DNA from: Rutstroemia sp. NJR-2017a BVV2
Lineage: Eukaryota > Ascomycota > Leotiomycetes > Helotiales > Rutstroemiaceae
Reading direction: 5' to 3'
Assembly: GCA_002946415.1 (NCBI GenBank)
Contig: NJPS01000034.1
Coordinates: 372,001-436,000, forward strand
Length of the DNA: 64,000 nucleotides
Position numbers and translations under genes: made by a program. Within the stretch, counting starts at the first letter, position 1. Each line of letters starts with the position of its first letter. This document shows, piece by piece, positions 24,575 through 35,700 of this stretch. The notes beneath the pieces were generated by a model, which was not told the origin of the DNA, did not search any database, and was given only the letters and a program-made list of their open reading frames with translations.

Positions 24575-25320
24575 GGTGAATAGATGTGAGTCTGATCTTT
24601 TGGGACGAGAAGCGTAGGATCAGATCAGATGAAAACAGGTAGGTATCAGAGATCTATTTTCAGACGGAAAGAACGAAGATCATTAGACGATGCCAAGACA
24701 AAGTAGTGAATCTGTCTGTGACTTCAGTTAAAATTTATCTTAAGCTCGTGGAGACAGTCTTACCCAGCATCTAACAGCGCAGAGTCCAACAGCTTGAACC
24801 TAATGTGTCCAAAGCAACACCACCGCCAAAGCAGGTTGGTTGACTCCACCTATAACCGCCAGAGATATTTTTAGAGAGAATTGTAAGTTAATCGAACTAT
24901 AAAGGCATGATTGATACTTAGTAGCCAAAGTGACTTTGCACCCAGTCACTGCGAACTGATGCCAGTTTACTCGTAAATTCTGAACAGTGCCGTCATGTTT
25001 TTTGTGATATCATTTTTTTCCGGACCTTTCGCTAGGAACAAGACTGCCGATGGCGGGGATTGTTGTATTTTCGGCAAAGTCGGAAAGTGCTTACGGAGAG
25101 CTACTTCAAGGCATCCCCAGTAAGGAAGAAGGGAGAGTGGTAGATAATTGGTCGAAGCAAGTGCTGCGAGACTCTTTGGGATATGATACCGAGTTAATGA
25201 CTAATTATTAATTCATGATACTTGATACTTGATACATACATTCTAACCAACACGCAACAGGGTATATTAACAGGAAAATATCGCCGACCACCCATAACAA
25301 AATGCCTATCCACACGCCAT
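24575..25320. other. intergenic region between PAQR and MFS genes
   Basis: 746 bp upstream of the PAQR gene and downstream of the MFS gene. No gene is seen. There is a short tandem at about 25212-25236 (TTGATACTTGATAC and similar repeats of GATACTT). Confidence 0.45.
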
Positions 25321-27208
25321 CTAAGGCTTTTCCTTGGTCGTCTCATTGTTAGTAGCCGCCGCGGCTGCCTCCTCCTCCCTCAACTTCTTTTGCTCGGCTT
25401 GCTTGTCCATTCTTACCATCCTCTCCTCTCTCCATTTCGGACCGAACTTTAGCTCTATCCACATCATCGGGGATGTAGCAATGCAAACAAGAGCAATGAA
25501 GGTAAAGCACCAACCCCTTCCCATATGCTTGACCATGATGCTAATGATACCAGTTCCTCCCGCACCCATGAAGCATCGCACTAGGTTGTTTGCCGCAGTA
25601 GCTGTAGATGGACTTTGCGGATACAAATCAACAACCAGTGTGCTAAGAATATTGAATGCTCCATTGATGCAAAGTCCCATCAGAAATTGTAGGACGAGTG
25701 GCGCCGCAAGATTGGCATTCTTTTCCAGAACCCAACCATAGCAGAGATAACAAGAAAGGCCGACAGTCAAGAGTGGCCATATTATTTCAAGCCTAGCTCT
25801 CTCAATCGGAAAGTTCCTTAAGCTATCACCCCTTTTCCGATCGATTGTGAAGCCAATTTCTTTAGCGATTTTCTTGTAATTCCGGTCCAACATTCTGCCG
25901 TTGATGATACTAGCAAGACAGCAGCCAACCTACAGAGAAAGAATCAGCGGCTTGGAATGAAAACTCTTTTTCAGAAGGGCAAGAAATCAAAATCTAGAAA
26001 GGGGAGAATGGAAAGACAATACTTACACCAAAAGGAAGATAGCATAGACCAATCTCTAGGTTATTAAAGCCGTAAATCTCCTGGAAAAGTTCTGGCAACG
26101 AAGCTGTGACATCGTAGAATGCTGTGTAAAGAAGGGCATTGTAGAACAATACCATGGCAACATCTTTCTCTGCGATAATCTTAACCGTTCTCAAGGGGTT
26201 GGGCCAGCGCAGCTTCCTTTTGCTCGCAAGCGCGGCCTGTGCTGCCCGTCTACTTTCAGCTGTCGCTGTTCGAGACAGGCCATTTCCGGATTTCTGTTCT
26301 TTACGATATTGCCACCACTCAAGGACCGTCATATTCCAGCCCTGAGGTGGAACACTGCCATTTCCGACCACATTGCGACCTGTTTCGGAAACCGTAAGAG
26401 CGTATGGAACAAGAAATAGTCCTGCAACAATGACAAGGAACCAGAAGATGGATCTCCAGCCCAGGAATTGGGTCAAAATTCCACCTATCACAGGGGCTAA
26501 AGCTGGTCCCAGCATAGTTCCAGCTCCGACAATTCCAACATAAGTTCCACGTTCTGCGCTTGTAGAGACATCTGCAACAACTCCATAACCCAGCGCGATA
26601 GCCCCACTACTTCCAGTGCTTTGCAGGCATCGAAGGATGAATAATGCCGCGTAGCTATTTTGCAATGCAAGGCCAATATTAGCCCCCAAGTATATAACGA
26701 AGGCTATTATATATACTGGTCGCCTTCCTGTCATATCTGCCAGATCTCCAAAGATAGTCGGCGCAAGACCTTGGAAAATCATATAGGATGTGAGAGTCAA
26801 GTTGATGAGGGTATTCGATACACCAAGTTCGACAGCAAGCGGATTGAGAGCCGGAAAGTAGATATTTGCAGATGTAGGCGAAAGAAAGGCAGCCAATGTG
26901 CACATCCCGACGATGTATCTCTTTTTCCAAATGCCAAAAGTCGAGTATAGTGGCGCTGAAGCGACTGGGGCCAATTGTTCCAAGTCGCGTGTCTCATCGT
27001 CATGATTTGCTATCGAGGAGGCGGAAGACGTGTGACTCTCGGTTGACTCTGATTCCGTTGGCTCTTCTGTGTTTTCCCTTGTGCTCTTCTGCGATGATTC
27101 GGCTGGTCCATTGGGGAGGACGGTGCCTTGAACAGTTGCACCTATCTCTTCTGCTCTTTCGGCATCTCCGAGGCCGTTCTTTGGGGCCATGACTGAAGAG
27201 CTTGCCAT
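25321..27208 (-). CDS. MFS drug:H+ antiporter-1 (DHA1) family transporter
   Basis: A 12-helix major facilitator of the DHA1 branch, resembling fungal Qdr/Tpo/Flr-type multidrug and polyamine exporters; substrate unknown. Exons on the minus strand are 27208-26027 and 25929-25321, giving 596 aa. The 97 bp intron joins ..YLPFG-VGCCLASIING.. in frame. A long Ser/Thr/Glu-rich cytosolic N terminus precedes helix 1. Diagnostic segments are FLSPTSANIYFPALNPLA (helix 1), DLADMTGRRPVYI (loop 2-3 motif A), RCLQSTGSSGAIALGYG and GTMLGPALAPVIGGILTQFL (antiporter motif C). Motif C marks it as an exporter of the drug:proton type. The C terminus is charged (KKLREEEAAAA..TTKEKP). An ATG 21 codons upstream (27271) is in frame, but I prefer 27208 because the extra residues do not look conserved. 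Confidence 0.9.
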
Positions 27209-27289
27209 GCGTGTTGAATTGTTGGAGTAGAAGTAGGGAAGTGACAATGAGCAAAAGGATACGAAACACACCTACCTACATGTGGAAGC

Positions 27290-27304
27290 GCTGGGGTATA
27301 TAAC
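27290..27304 (-). promoter_or_regulatory. candidate TATA element for the MFS gene
   Basis: The minus strand reads GGTTATATACCCC here, about 90 bp before the MFS ATG at 27208. This fits a core promoter by position and sequence only. Confidence 0.3.
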
Positions 27305-28041
27305 CTTAAGTTGCAGTGGGTTACTGGAGGCGGACTGGCCTTCCTTATTTCCATTGGTATAACGTTACCTGGAGCTTTTCCTCTGCAGAGAGGACAATCT
27401 CGAAAGCGTCCCCATCAAAAGTGGCCATAGCCGGCAATAAACAGCCGATCGCATGCTTCCTATTCGTCAAGCGACGATCGGAGCTCCGATGGATTGGGAC
27501 CGGTTTCGCACGTTAGCGCTCCTATTACACCTTATCGCTGCGAAGGTCCGCAGCGGAGAGGCAGAGAGCGAGTGCGCAAACAGGTATGCGACGAGATGTC
27601 ATGAGCGTTGCGCCCTAGCCCGCCAGGCTTCGAGATTCTAGGTAACTTACGAGTAACGGTGGGATTTTAAATACGAGCGTGGAGGACGACAGGAATGTCA
27701 GGAATCTACTTGATCTGCCACCACCGTACTGCTGGTGGCCATGGTAGAATTGATGATAACGGGGAGAGCATCATAGACTGTCGACTGTCGACTGTCGTCA
27801 TAAGCTTAAAAGGTTAGTGATAGCCAAGAGAATGTGGTGGAACTTCGGTAACCTCGCCGTGCCGTAGACTACATGATTACATAAACACCTCCAAAACAGC
27901 CACAGAGCTTTGTCCATGCCTAGAAACCTGGAATAGGCAATTTGCTAGAATTCGCCAGATATTGATTGTGCTCGTATCACATTCGTCCATTTTGTTCTTG
28001 TACAGTAATGACCGTAGTCTTTTCACATACTTCATTCAATC
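27305..28041. other. divergent promoter region between MFS gene and UFE1
   Basis: About 740 bp, and the two genes are transcribed away from each other. It contains a perfect 7-bp tandem at 27776-27797 (GACTGTC repeated three times). No gene is seen. Confidence 0.5.
27776..27797. repeat. three-copy 7-bp tandem repeat (GACTGTC)
   Basis: A perfect tandem in the divergent MFS/UFE1 promoter region. Each TCGA junction is palindromic, so the unit also gives GTCGAC sites. No known function is assigned. Confidence 0.8.
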
Positions 28042-29199
28042 ATGACAGACATCACACCAACGTTTAACGAATTACTGAAAGGCCACAATGCTGCTCCTAC
28101 GGCGGATCCCTCCTTGACGCTTCAAAATCTTGATGGCTTTCTGAAAGAGGCATACCGAATAGTATGTCATTGAATGGACTACCCTGCAGATTCTCCCTAC
28201 TTACGCGCACTCCCAGAACTCGCACATAGCTTCGCTGAACCGCTACCTCAAAGACATACGCCAATCATACCTTTCAACTGCACCACCTCCGAGACGGACG
28301 AACACATCTGCAAAAGGAAAGCAATGGCGGTACTTGAACGATCGCCAGAGGGAAGAAATCGATGCCGAAACCAAGAAGTTGTTACGGGAGCTGAATGTTA
28401 GTATACGGAATATGGAAGATACTGAAGGAGTGCGACACACTACTCAGATTGCTGTTATACAAAAGAAGTATGCGCGGTCTCTCGGACGCTTGGGATCATG
28501 GGCGGCTGGAGGGGCAGCACAATCGAAGACCATGGAGCAAGAGTTAGACGAAGCGAAACTCAATACAATCAAAATACATCGGGATAGTATCGTGTGGTAT
28601 CTACGGCAGAAGCTGCAGGAGTGCGGGAGTCTTCAAGCTTCGATGATGGAAAAGAGGATTATGAGGGAAATGGAAAAGAACAAGAGTAACTTCGCCAAGT
28701 CGCGAGCGGTGATGCCAGAGCTGAGGGGATTTGACGATTTCTCCAAACCGGTCAAATACCAAGCAGGCGGAGAAGGAAATCTGGAACCACAAACCGAAAC
28801 ATCAATGCCTGACCAAGATCTGAGTCCAGAGCAACTGCAAATGTTTGAGAAGCAGAACCAAGACATGCTAAAGCACTACCAGACTACTCTGGATCAAGTC
28901 AGGTAAGCAAAGACATTATTATACGTCTTGCATTTATTGACAACTAACTGTCTTGCAGAACGGCGGAGAAGTCGTTGATTGAGATCTCGGAGCTCCAGAC
29001 GCAGCTCGCGACCAACTTGGAAACCCAGTCAGCGCATATCGAACAGCTTGTGGCCGATTCGTTCCTCACAACAGAGAATGTCGGCGGTGGTAATAAGGAG
29101 CTAAAAAAGGCCACCCAAAGGAAGAGCACGGCCAAATATGTATTTTATGCGTCATGTGGACTTAGTGCATTTTTGGTTTTATGGGATTTGGTGATATAA
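28042..29199 (+). CDS. UFE1: ER Qa-SNARE syntaxin-18 homologue Ufe1
   Basis: A tail-anchored SNARE that drives fusion of retrograde Golgi vesicles with the ER. Exons are 28042-28161, 28217-28902 and 28959-29199, giving 348 aa. Introns of 55 and 56 bp join as ..KEAYRI-NSHIASLNRYL.. and ..TTLDQV-R-TAEKSL... The N terminus has the Ufe1/Syntaxin-18 signature (DITPTFNELL, then a basic IRQSYLSTAPPPRR). A helical region follows. The SNARE motif spans about residues 250-320, with a central Gln in LETQSAHIEQL, and a C-terminal anchor (YVFYASCGLSAFLVLWDLVI) ends the protein with almost no luminal tail. The order N-terminal domain, SNARE, anchor is that of syntaxin 18. Confidence 0.9.
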
Positions 29200-29791
29200 G
29201 TTTTAGCCAGCAACCACCAAATGCATTTTATGGATTCTGTACGAAGTAGATTTTGTAGATTTTGTGGACCCAAGTCCCCTGATACATGTCACGATACTGC
29301 ACGATCCAACACGCTTCTATTGCCGTGCCAATGAGCTTTGTGGGTTTGCGACCGGTGAACAACTAGCTGGCTCATGATTCGTTTCGCTACTCGAGTGAAT
29401 TTACCCAATCGAGCAAATTCAGGAACACGACTGAAGAAGGGACACCTTTTTACCATAATTCGGCACATGCATTTTCACAGTCCAGTTCTCGCAGAGAGCT
29501 TGACCACTTTCCCTCGGACAAAGACTCAGGGAGAGGGGCATCGCGATGGAGAGAAAAGGTCTAATGGATCAAAGTGACTGAATACCTCGGTAGTGGAACA
29601 CATATAAAACAATATACCCTCAGATGGATGTAACCTCAGCTGCCGTTCAGATTCTTTGCCTATCGTTTGCTACCGTTTATCCATTGCTCCTCTCTGATAC
29701 GAAGGTAGTGCCAGTTCCACCCCAGATTTGAGCCGGTCCCGCATAGTTTTGGGTTGTTTTGTGGCACCCAATCACGCCAAGACAGTATAGC
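29200..29791. other. intergenic region between UFE1 and aspartate aminotransferase
   Basis: 592 bp containing the UFE1 3' UTR and the promoter of the next gene. No gene or repeat is seen apart from a short TTGTAGATTTTGTGG near-duplication at about 29252-29266. Confidence 0.45.
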
Positions 29792-31233
29792 ATGACTTCC
29801 AAACCTCGCCATTCCCTTTCCCCGAAATCCTTTGATCAACCTCCCGCCCATATATCCACCATCTCTTCTACATCTTCTTCCTCTTCTCCCCAAGCACGAC
29901 TCCAGCGTATTTCCAACCACATGTCTCAATTCAAACCCACCGTCTTCCCAGAGGATGCCGTGCCCCAGGCGCCTGAGGATCCCCTCTTTGGGCTGATGGC
30001 AGCTTTCAGAGCTGATACTTTTGACAAAAAAGTCGATTTGGGTATTGGTGCGTACAGAGACAACAATGCCAAACCCTGGGTTTTACCAGTTGTCAAGAAG
30101 GTATTTACTATGATTGAGTGGTGGTTTTGTGCGATTTGCTAATTCAAGCTGTACAGGCCGATGAAATCCTTCGCAACGACCCCTCACTAAACCACGAATA
30201 TCTCCCCATCGCCGGTCTAGCTAGCTTCACATCTGCCGCTGCGAAGCTCATGCTAGGAGCCGACTCCCCTGCCATTGCCGAAAAGAGAACATGCTCCGTA
30301 CAAACCATTTCCGGCACCGGTGCCGTGCATCTCGGCGGTGCCTTCATCAAGAAGTTCTACCCCGGTACACCTACCGTCTATTTCAGTGATCCGACCTGGG
30401 CCAACCACCACCAGATCTTTTCCAACGTCCAACTTCCCTTTGCGACGTATCCCTACTTCTCCAAAGCAACCAAGGGTCTTGATTTCCAAGGCATGAAAGA
30501 AGCCATCCAAAACGCCCCCGACAAGAGCGTAATCCTCCTGCACGCCTGTGCCCACAACCCCACCGGCGTCGACCCTACACAAGAACAATGGAAAGAACTC
30601 GCCGTACTGCTCAAACAAAAACAACATTTCCCCTTCTTCGACTGCGCATACCAAGGCTTTGCATCTGGCGATCTGACCAAAGATGCTTGGGCAGTGCGGT
30701 ATTTCATCGAGCAAGGCTTCGAGCTATGTATTGCTCAGTCGTTCGCCAAGAATTTCGGTCTGTACGGTGAACGCGCGGGATGTTTCCATTTCGTCACAGG
30801 CGCAGCTCCCGATGCGCAGAAGACCATCACCAGAATCGCATCCCAGCTCGCTATTCTGCAGAGATCGGAAATCTCTAACCCCCCTGCATATGGAGCTAGA
30901 ATCGCCAGCATCATTCTGAATGACGAGGAGCTGTTCAAGATGTGGGAAGACAACCTGAGAGAAATGTCCGGCCGAATCATCGCCATGCGTAAAGCCCTCC
31001 GCAGTAAACTCGAAGAGATGGGCACGCCCGGGAAATGGAACCACATCACCGACCAGATCGGCATGTTCTCATACACCGGGCTGTCAGAGAAACAAGTGAT
31101 GGAGTTGAGAGAGGTGTCTCACGTATACATGACGAAGAACGGCCGCATCAGCATGGCGGGTCTGAACACGGGGAACATAGATTACTTTGCGCAAGCGGTA
31201 GACAAGGTGGTGAGGGAGACGGGGAAACTGTAA
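29792..31233 (+). CDS. aspartate aminotransferase (PLP-dependent)
   Basis: Interconverts aspartate + 2-oxoglutarate and oxaloacetate + glutamate. Exons are 29792-30100 and 30157-31233, giving 461 aa from the first ATG; the 56 bp intron joins ..VVKK-ADEILRND... Class I aminotransferase motifs are clear: VDLGIGAYRD, YLPIAGL, TISGTGAVHLGG, DPTWANHH, LLHACAHNPTG, FFDCAYQGFASGD and the PLP-lysine site SQSFAKNFGLYGER-like AQSFAKN. The lysine is residue 301 of the long form. A second in-frame ATG at 29921 (MSQFKPTVF) begins where cytosolic enzymes begin. From that start the lysine is number 258, the classical number in the cytosolic enzyme. The first 43 residues are Ser/Arg/Lys-rich with few acidic residues, so they could be a mitochondrial or other targeting extension. 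Confidence 0.95.
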
Positions 31234-32736
31234 AATTGCAGGTTCAAGGTATGCCATTGCGGGATTTTGTGTTTCTTGGACATGGATATTACAGCAGATA
31301 GATTTTATGTCTACGGGTTGGAAAGGAAAGGGTTATTGGATTCTCTTGGATAAGAAGATCCTAGTTGGAGGTGAAAGCAGAGGATGAGAGGAAGTTAAGT
31401 TGCAATCAGGTAGATATGCATGGCGATCCGTTAGACCTCAGCTCAATTCTGGTTAAATGGCATACCTACTCTACTCATTCCTATCTTATTCCGCGCTCAA
31501 TTTTGATATGACTTGCATCTGATGCACATAGAGTGCGGAATCAATCAAAGACAAACAGATAGGAATCCAGATAGCTGGTCTCACCCACTGGCTTCCTCAC
31601 AGCGGTCTTATATGTATCAGACAGAATCAGATAGCGAATGAACGACTGAAAACCTCGGAATACAAACACACAATCCCTCCTGTTAGATTTACAGTAATCA
31701 TAACACCTTGACGTGGGTCTCTCTCTCCCCCTCTCTCTCCCTATCTAGATCCATATCTCCACGAACCCTGACCCCATCCCCTCAATGAAACATCCCCCTC
31801 CCCTTCCCCATATATCCCGCCGATCATTCGCGGTGTAGCCATTCCTCGTCCCCATCTCCCTACCCACCAATCCACCCACTCACCTCTCCAGCCAGACCCT
31901 ACGCACAGTAAGTCAGCCACCGCACTGCATAAGAAACCACCTTAGTCCAGCCCACCGCATGCCGCACCGCACCACACCGCACACAAGACCAAACCGATTC
32001 CTGACTTACAGACCATCCTACCCATCATCCTACCCCCACAACCCAAACCCACTCATACGCATATAGTCTACGCAGAACGTGCATCTCCCACAGCATATAA
32101 CCTACAGACCCTCATGATTCTATGCGGGGCCAACGATATACTTGTTTGCTAGTTCCTCATTCACTTACTACACGGCTTCCCCTTCAATTTGAAGTTGCTC
32201 ATACATTGAACACCGTAAACCGACCGATATATGCTGTATGTAGGCTTTGTATTGGGGAAGCTATTACTTACTTACTCACCATCATCCTCGAATCTCCATG
32301 CTTCACCACACCACACAATTCTCACCATAAACAAGATCACAAAAGGCATCTAACCTATCCAAATATCAAAAAAAGTAGTATTATTAATATCCACCTATCA
32401 CTCTCTCACTCCTCACCCCCACCCCCACACCCTCCCAACCCAAATATCATCTCATACTCATCTTCATCTCATCTTGCATTTTATTTATCTCTTCCAAAAA
32501 CAAAATTCCAAATACGCCACTATCCCATTCCCTCTTCCAAGAAAAAATGTCTGTCCAAATACGCAAACGAAATGCAAGTATAAGAAAAATCGCTTTCATC
32601 ACCCCAATCCCAACCCTTCAAGATGCAATCCAACTTTCTTTTCATGGAAAAAGAAAATTTGTTTGGACTCCTTTGTATATGCATGCAAATAATCATCCCC
32701 ACTACCACTATAATCACTACTACTCAAAATTTCTCA
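31234..32736. other. convergent intergenic region, pyrimidine-rich
   Basis: 1.5 kb between the 3' ends of the aminotransferase and the class V chitin synthase. It holds a strongly C/T-rich tract at about 31715-31810 (CTCTCTCCCCC-type), a CCGCACCGCACCA-type imperfect repeat near 31957-31985, and another C/T-rich tract at about 32390-32450. The frame at 32122-32583 is driven by this low complexity and is not a gene. Confidence 0.5.
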
Positions 32737-35700
32737 TCATAGCTGTCCAGAAAGCAGTGCTTCAGTAGCTGCAGATATGGTTAGTCAAAGTTCCATGGAA
32801 AAAGTAATAATAAAAGGGAAACATACCAGAGTTGATATAAGCTCTTCTAGCATCAAGCGAAACACCGAATCGCTTCTCCAACTCCATCTTGACACTCTTC
32901 TTTGTAACAGTCATCAAATCTGCGGTCCTCAAGATATCTCTAATCTCAGCCAAGATAGAGTCATCGCTGGGTAGACCGGCAAGGTTGGCCATTTCCATTT
33001 CTTGTTGACCGAAGTATTGACTGCCGCCGAATTGGCTGGTGCGATTTCCTGGAGTGCCGACACCCATTTCTGATGGTGCTAAAGAGATGCGAGACTGGTA
33101 CAGGTTTGCATTCTTAGCATCGGCGCCATAACCGTTGAATTGAGACATTGGTCGAGATGCTGGTACGGCATACTCAGAAACAGCCGGTTGATATTTGGTG
33201 CCGTATGAATATCCAGAGATCTCGGAGCGGCCATCATCATGTTGAGTTTGAGCCTCCCAGAGCTCGGCTTGGTAATCTTCCCATTTCTTGTGAGGAATGG
33301 AAGCAGGATCGAACTTTCCTTCGTCGGTGATGACGATCTTACGTCCCTTTTCTCCAGTAACAACACGAGTGTTACCCCAAGAGAAATCATCCATGTGCCA
33401 GAAACTGTACAAGGGAAGAGCCAAAGAATAAACCGGAATAGCGAGAATGTAAAGGATCATCCATCCGATCATCTCCCACTTACGTCGAACAATGAAAATG
33501 ACTGCTTGTAAACCATAGATAGCCGCCAACATAACGAAAGCCGTGATTGGTACATAGCTGGTGGACTGGACAACAAGGACGATAAGATAGACGATATAGG
33601 CAACGGTGACAGGCTGAACCAAAGTAGAGAGCAAATCCATAAACACAATGAAGCGCATACTGAAACAGCAGAAACCGCAAAGTTCGGCAATGGGGATAAG
33701 TTCAGCAAGATTGTGGACAGTCGAGTTAATCCAACGACGACGCTGAGATAGGAAGACAGCCCAAGAATCAGGAGCGATGGTCCAGGCTTTCGCGTTTCTA
33801 ATGTACTTCGTCTTATACTTGGAATGGTATTTGATGAGCAGAGTGGTCAGGTAACGATCTTCTCCCAAGTGTAGCAAGTTCTTCATGTGAAGCGTGTCGA
33901 CTCGAATATTAGCATAGTTCTGTACAACCTCGTTACTTACGAACAAAGGCTTTCCAGATTCGGCTGCTCGGATACGGTACATGGTGAAACAACCTGGAAG
34001 ACAAGTGACACTACCGAACAAACTTTCGAAGGCTTTGGCGAGATTGTGGGAAATGAAGTACTCGTAGACTTGAATCATAGTGACGAACGAGGAGTTTGAG
34101 TTTGTAAGAGCCGTTTCTCCGCAAACACCGAGAAGTCTGGTATCATCCAAGAACGCGGAAACCATACGTGAAGCCGAATCCGCTGCCACGACGGTATCTG
34201 CATCAATTTGGAACATAAACTCATAGAAAGTTGGGTTGACACCAATGATGTTGCGGATCTGGTGGTACATTTCGAGCTCAAGAGGACTCATAGGAGCGTT
34301 GTAGTGAACACGGTTTAAGAAGCGCATCATGACCATCTGAGAATCACGCTTTCCTCTGTTACCAGGACGTGAAACTTCCGATGGCTTTCCAACTTTGACG
34401 ACAACCAGGAAAGGAACGATATGACCTTGCACTTCATAGAGACCAGAATAAGCCTTGCCCATGTTGTGCTGCTTCATACCTTCACCCAGAGATTCGAAGC
34501 TCAAAGGTTCAGGATCAACAGTATCAGAAACACCTAGAATGTCTAAGACAATACGTGGGGTGGGCCTGTCATTGCCTTGACCAATAATCATACCATCACA
34601 GATAACAACCAGCAGTTTGCGTTTATCGTCATATTTCATTCTAGCGACAGAGTCGATAGCACGGCGAAGTGATTCCTCGTCTTCCGTGTAGGCAGGCACT
34701 TGGCAGATGATAAATTTATCAAGGTTCTCTGGAATGTTCTTGCCTCCAAATTGCAGAGCCGCAAAGAACTTGAAAAGAATGACAGAGCACAGAATACCAG
34801 AGATACCGAGAGGGAAATATTCGGCAAACTGACACTTGATGGAGTTCCTAGTATCGACATCGGCAACGTAGAAAAGGTTGTCCATACAAACTTGCATGCG
34901 AGACTTGACATCGGCATCCAAGTTAAGAGCGTTCCAGTATTTGGTAACATCCTTCCCGGACTTTTGCTGGAAGAGATCAACAAGTAAGGGTGCCATGAAG
35001 TCAGTGCTGACATCCGTAGGCATATCCATGCCGCTTGGAACAATAATCTTACGACCTCCTGCTATGTACTTGGTGAAGTCGTAAATTTTTCCATTCAAAA
35101 TACCAATTGATTTCGACTTGCTAGCAAGTGTGCCCACGTATTGTCTAGTGTATCCAATCGCACCCTTGTGGTAACCAGACTTCTTGAGCATGATGACCTG
35201 CTCCATGTACCAGTCGGCACGGGAATCGTTCCGGAAGGCTCGGAAGTCGTGATATTGTGAATTGGTGTCGCTGCTACTAACAACAGATGCAGAACCGGTG
35301 GTGTTTGTCGACGTGTAGTCAAGTTGCACATACTCGTTGATTGACCCATCCACACCCTGGCAAAGAGCGGAGACTTGCACAGGAAACAAGGCACTGGCAT
35401 CTAGACCAGCATACTTGAGGATCGACTTGGTAGGAATAATGTTGGGGTAATGAATGGTCGCAAAGTTGGTGATATCGTAAACGTCACCCCGAATGGCAAT
35501 ATAGGCATGGTTGCCTTTCTTTCCATTGTAGGAGGTGAGTTCTGAGGAGCTGAAGACATTTTGAGTAGGACAGAGGACCTTCGGGAAGATAACCGTGATG
35601 AAAGCTACGAAAAGACAACTCCACCAAATCATCATGTTAATGGCGAACTTTTCTCTCCAGGCCAGTCGTACATCTTTTCGAGGCATACGCCCAAGCCAGC

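Noticed and set aside
27776..27797. Possible CRISPR or terminal repeat from GACTGTC units
   Set aside because: Only three 7-bp units without spacers, in a eukaryotic promoter region; a simple tandem.
32122..32692. Pro/Ser/His-rich plus-strand frames
   Set aside because: Produced by a C/T-rich low-complexity tract; not protein-like.
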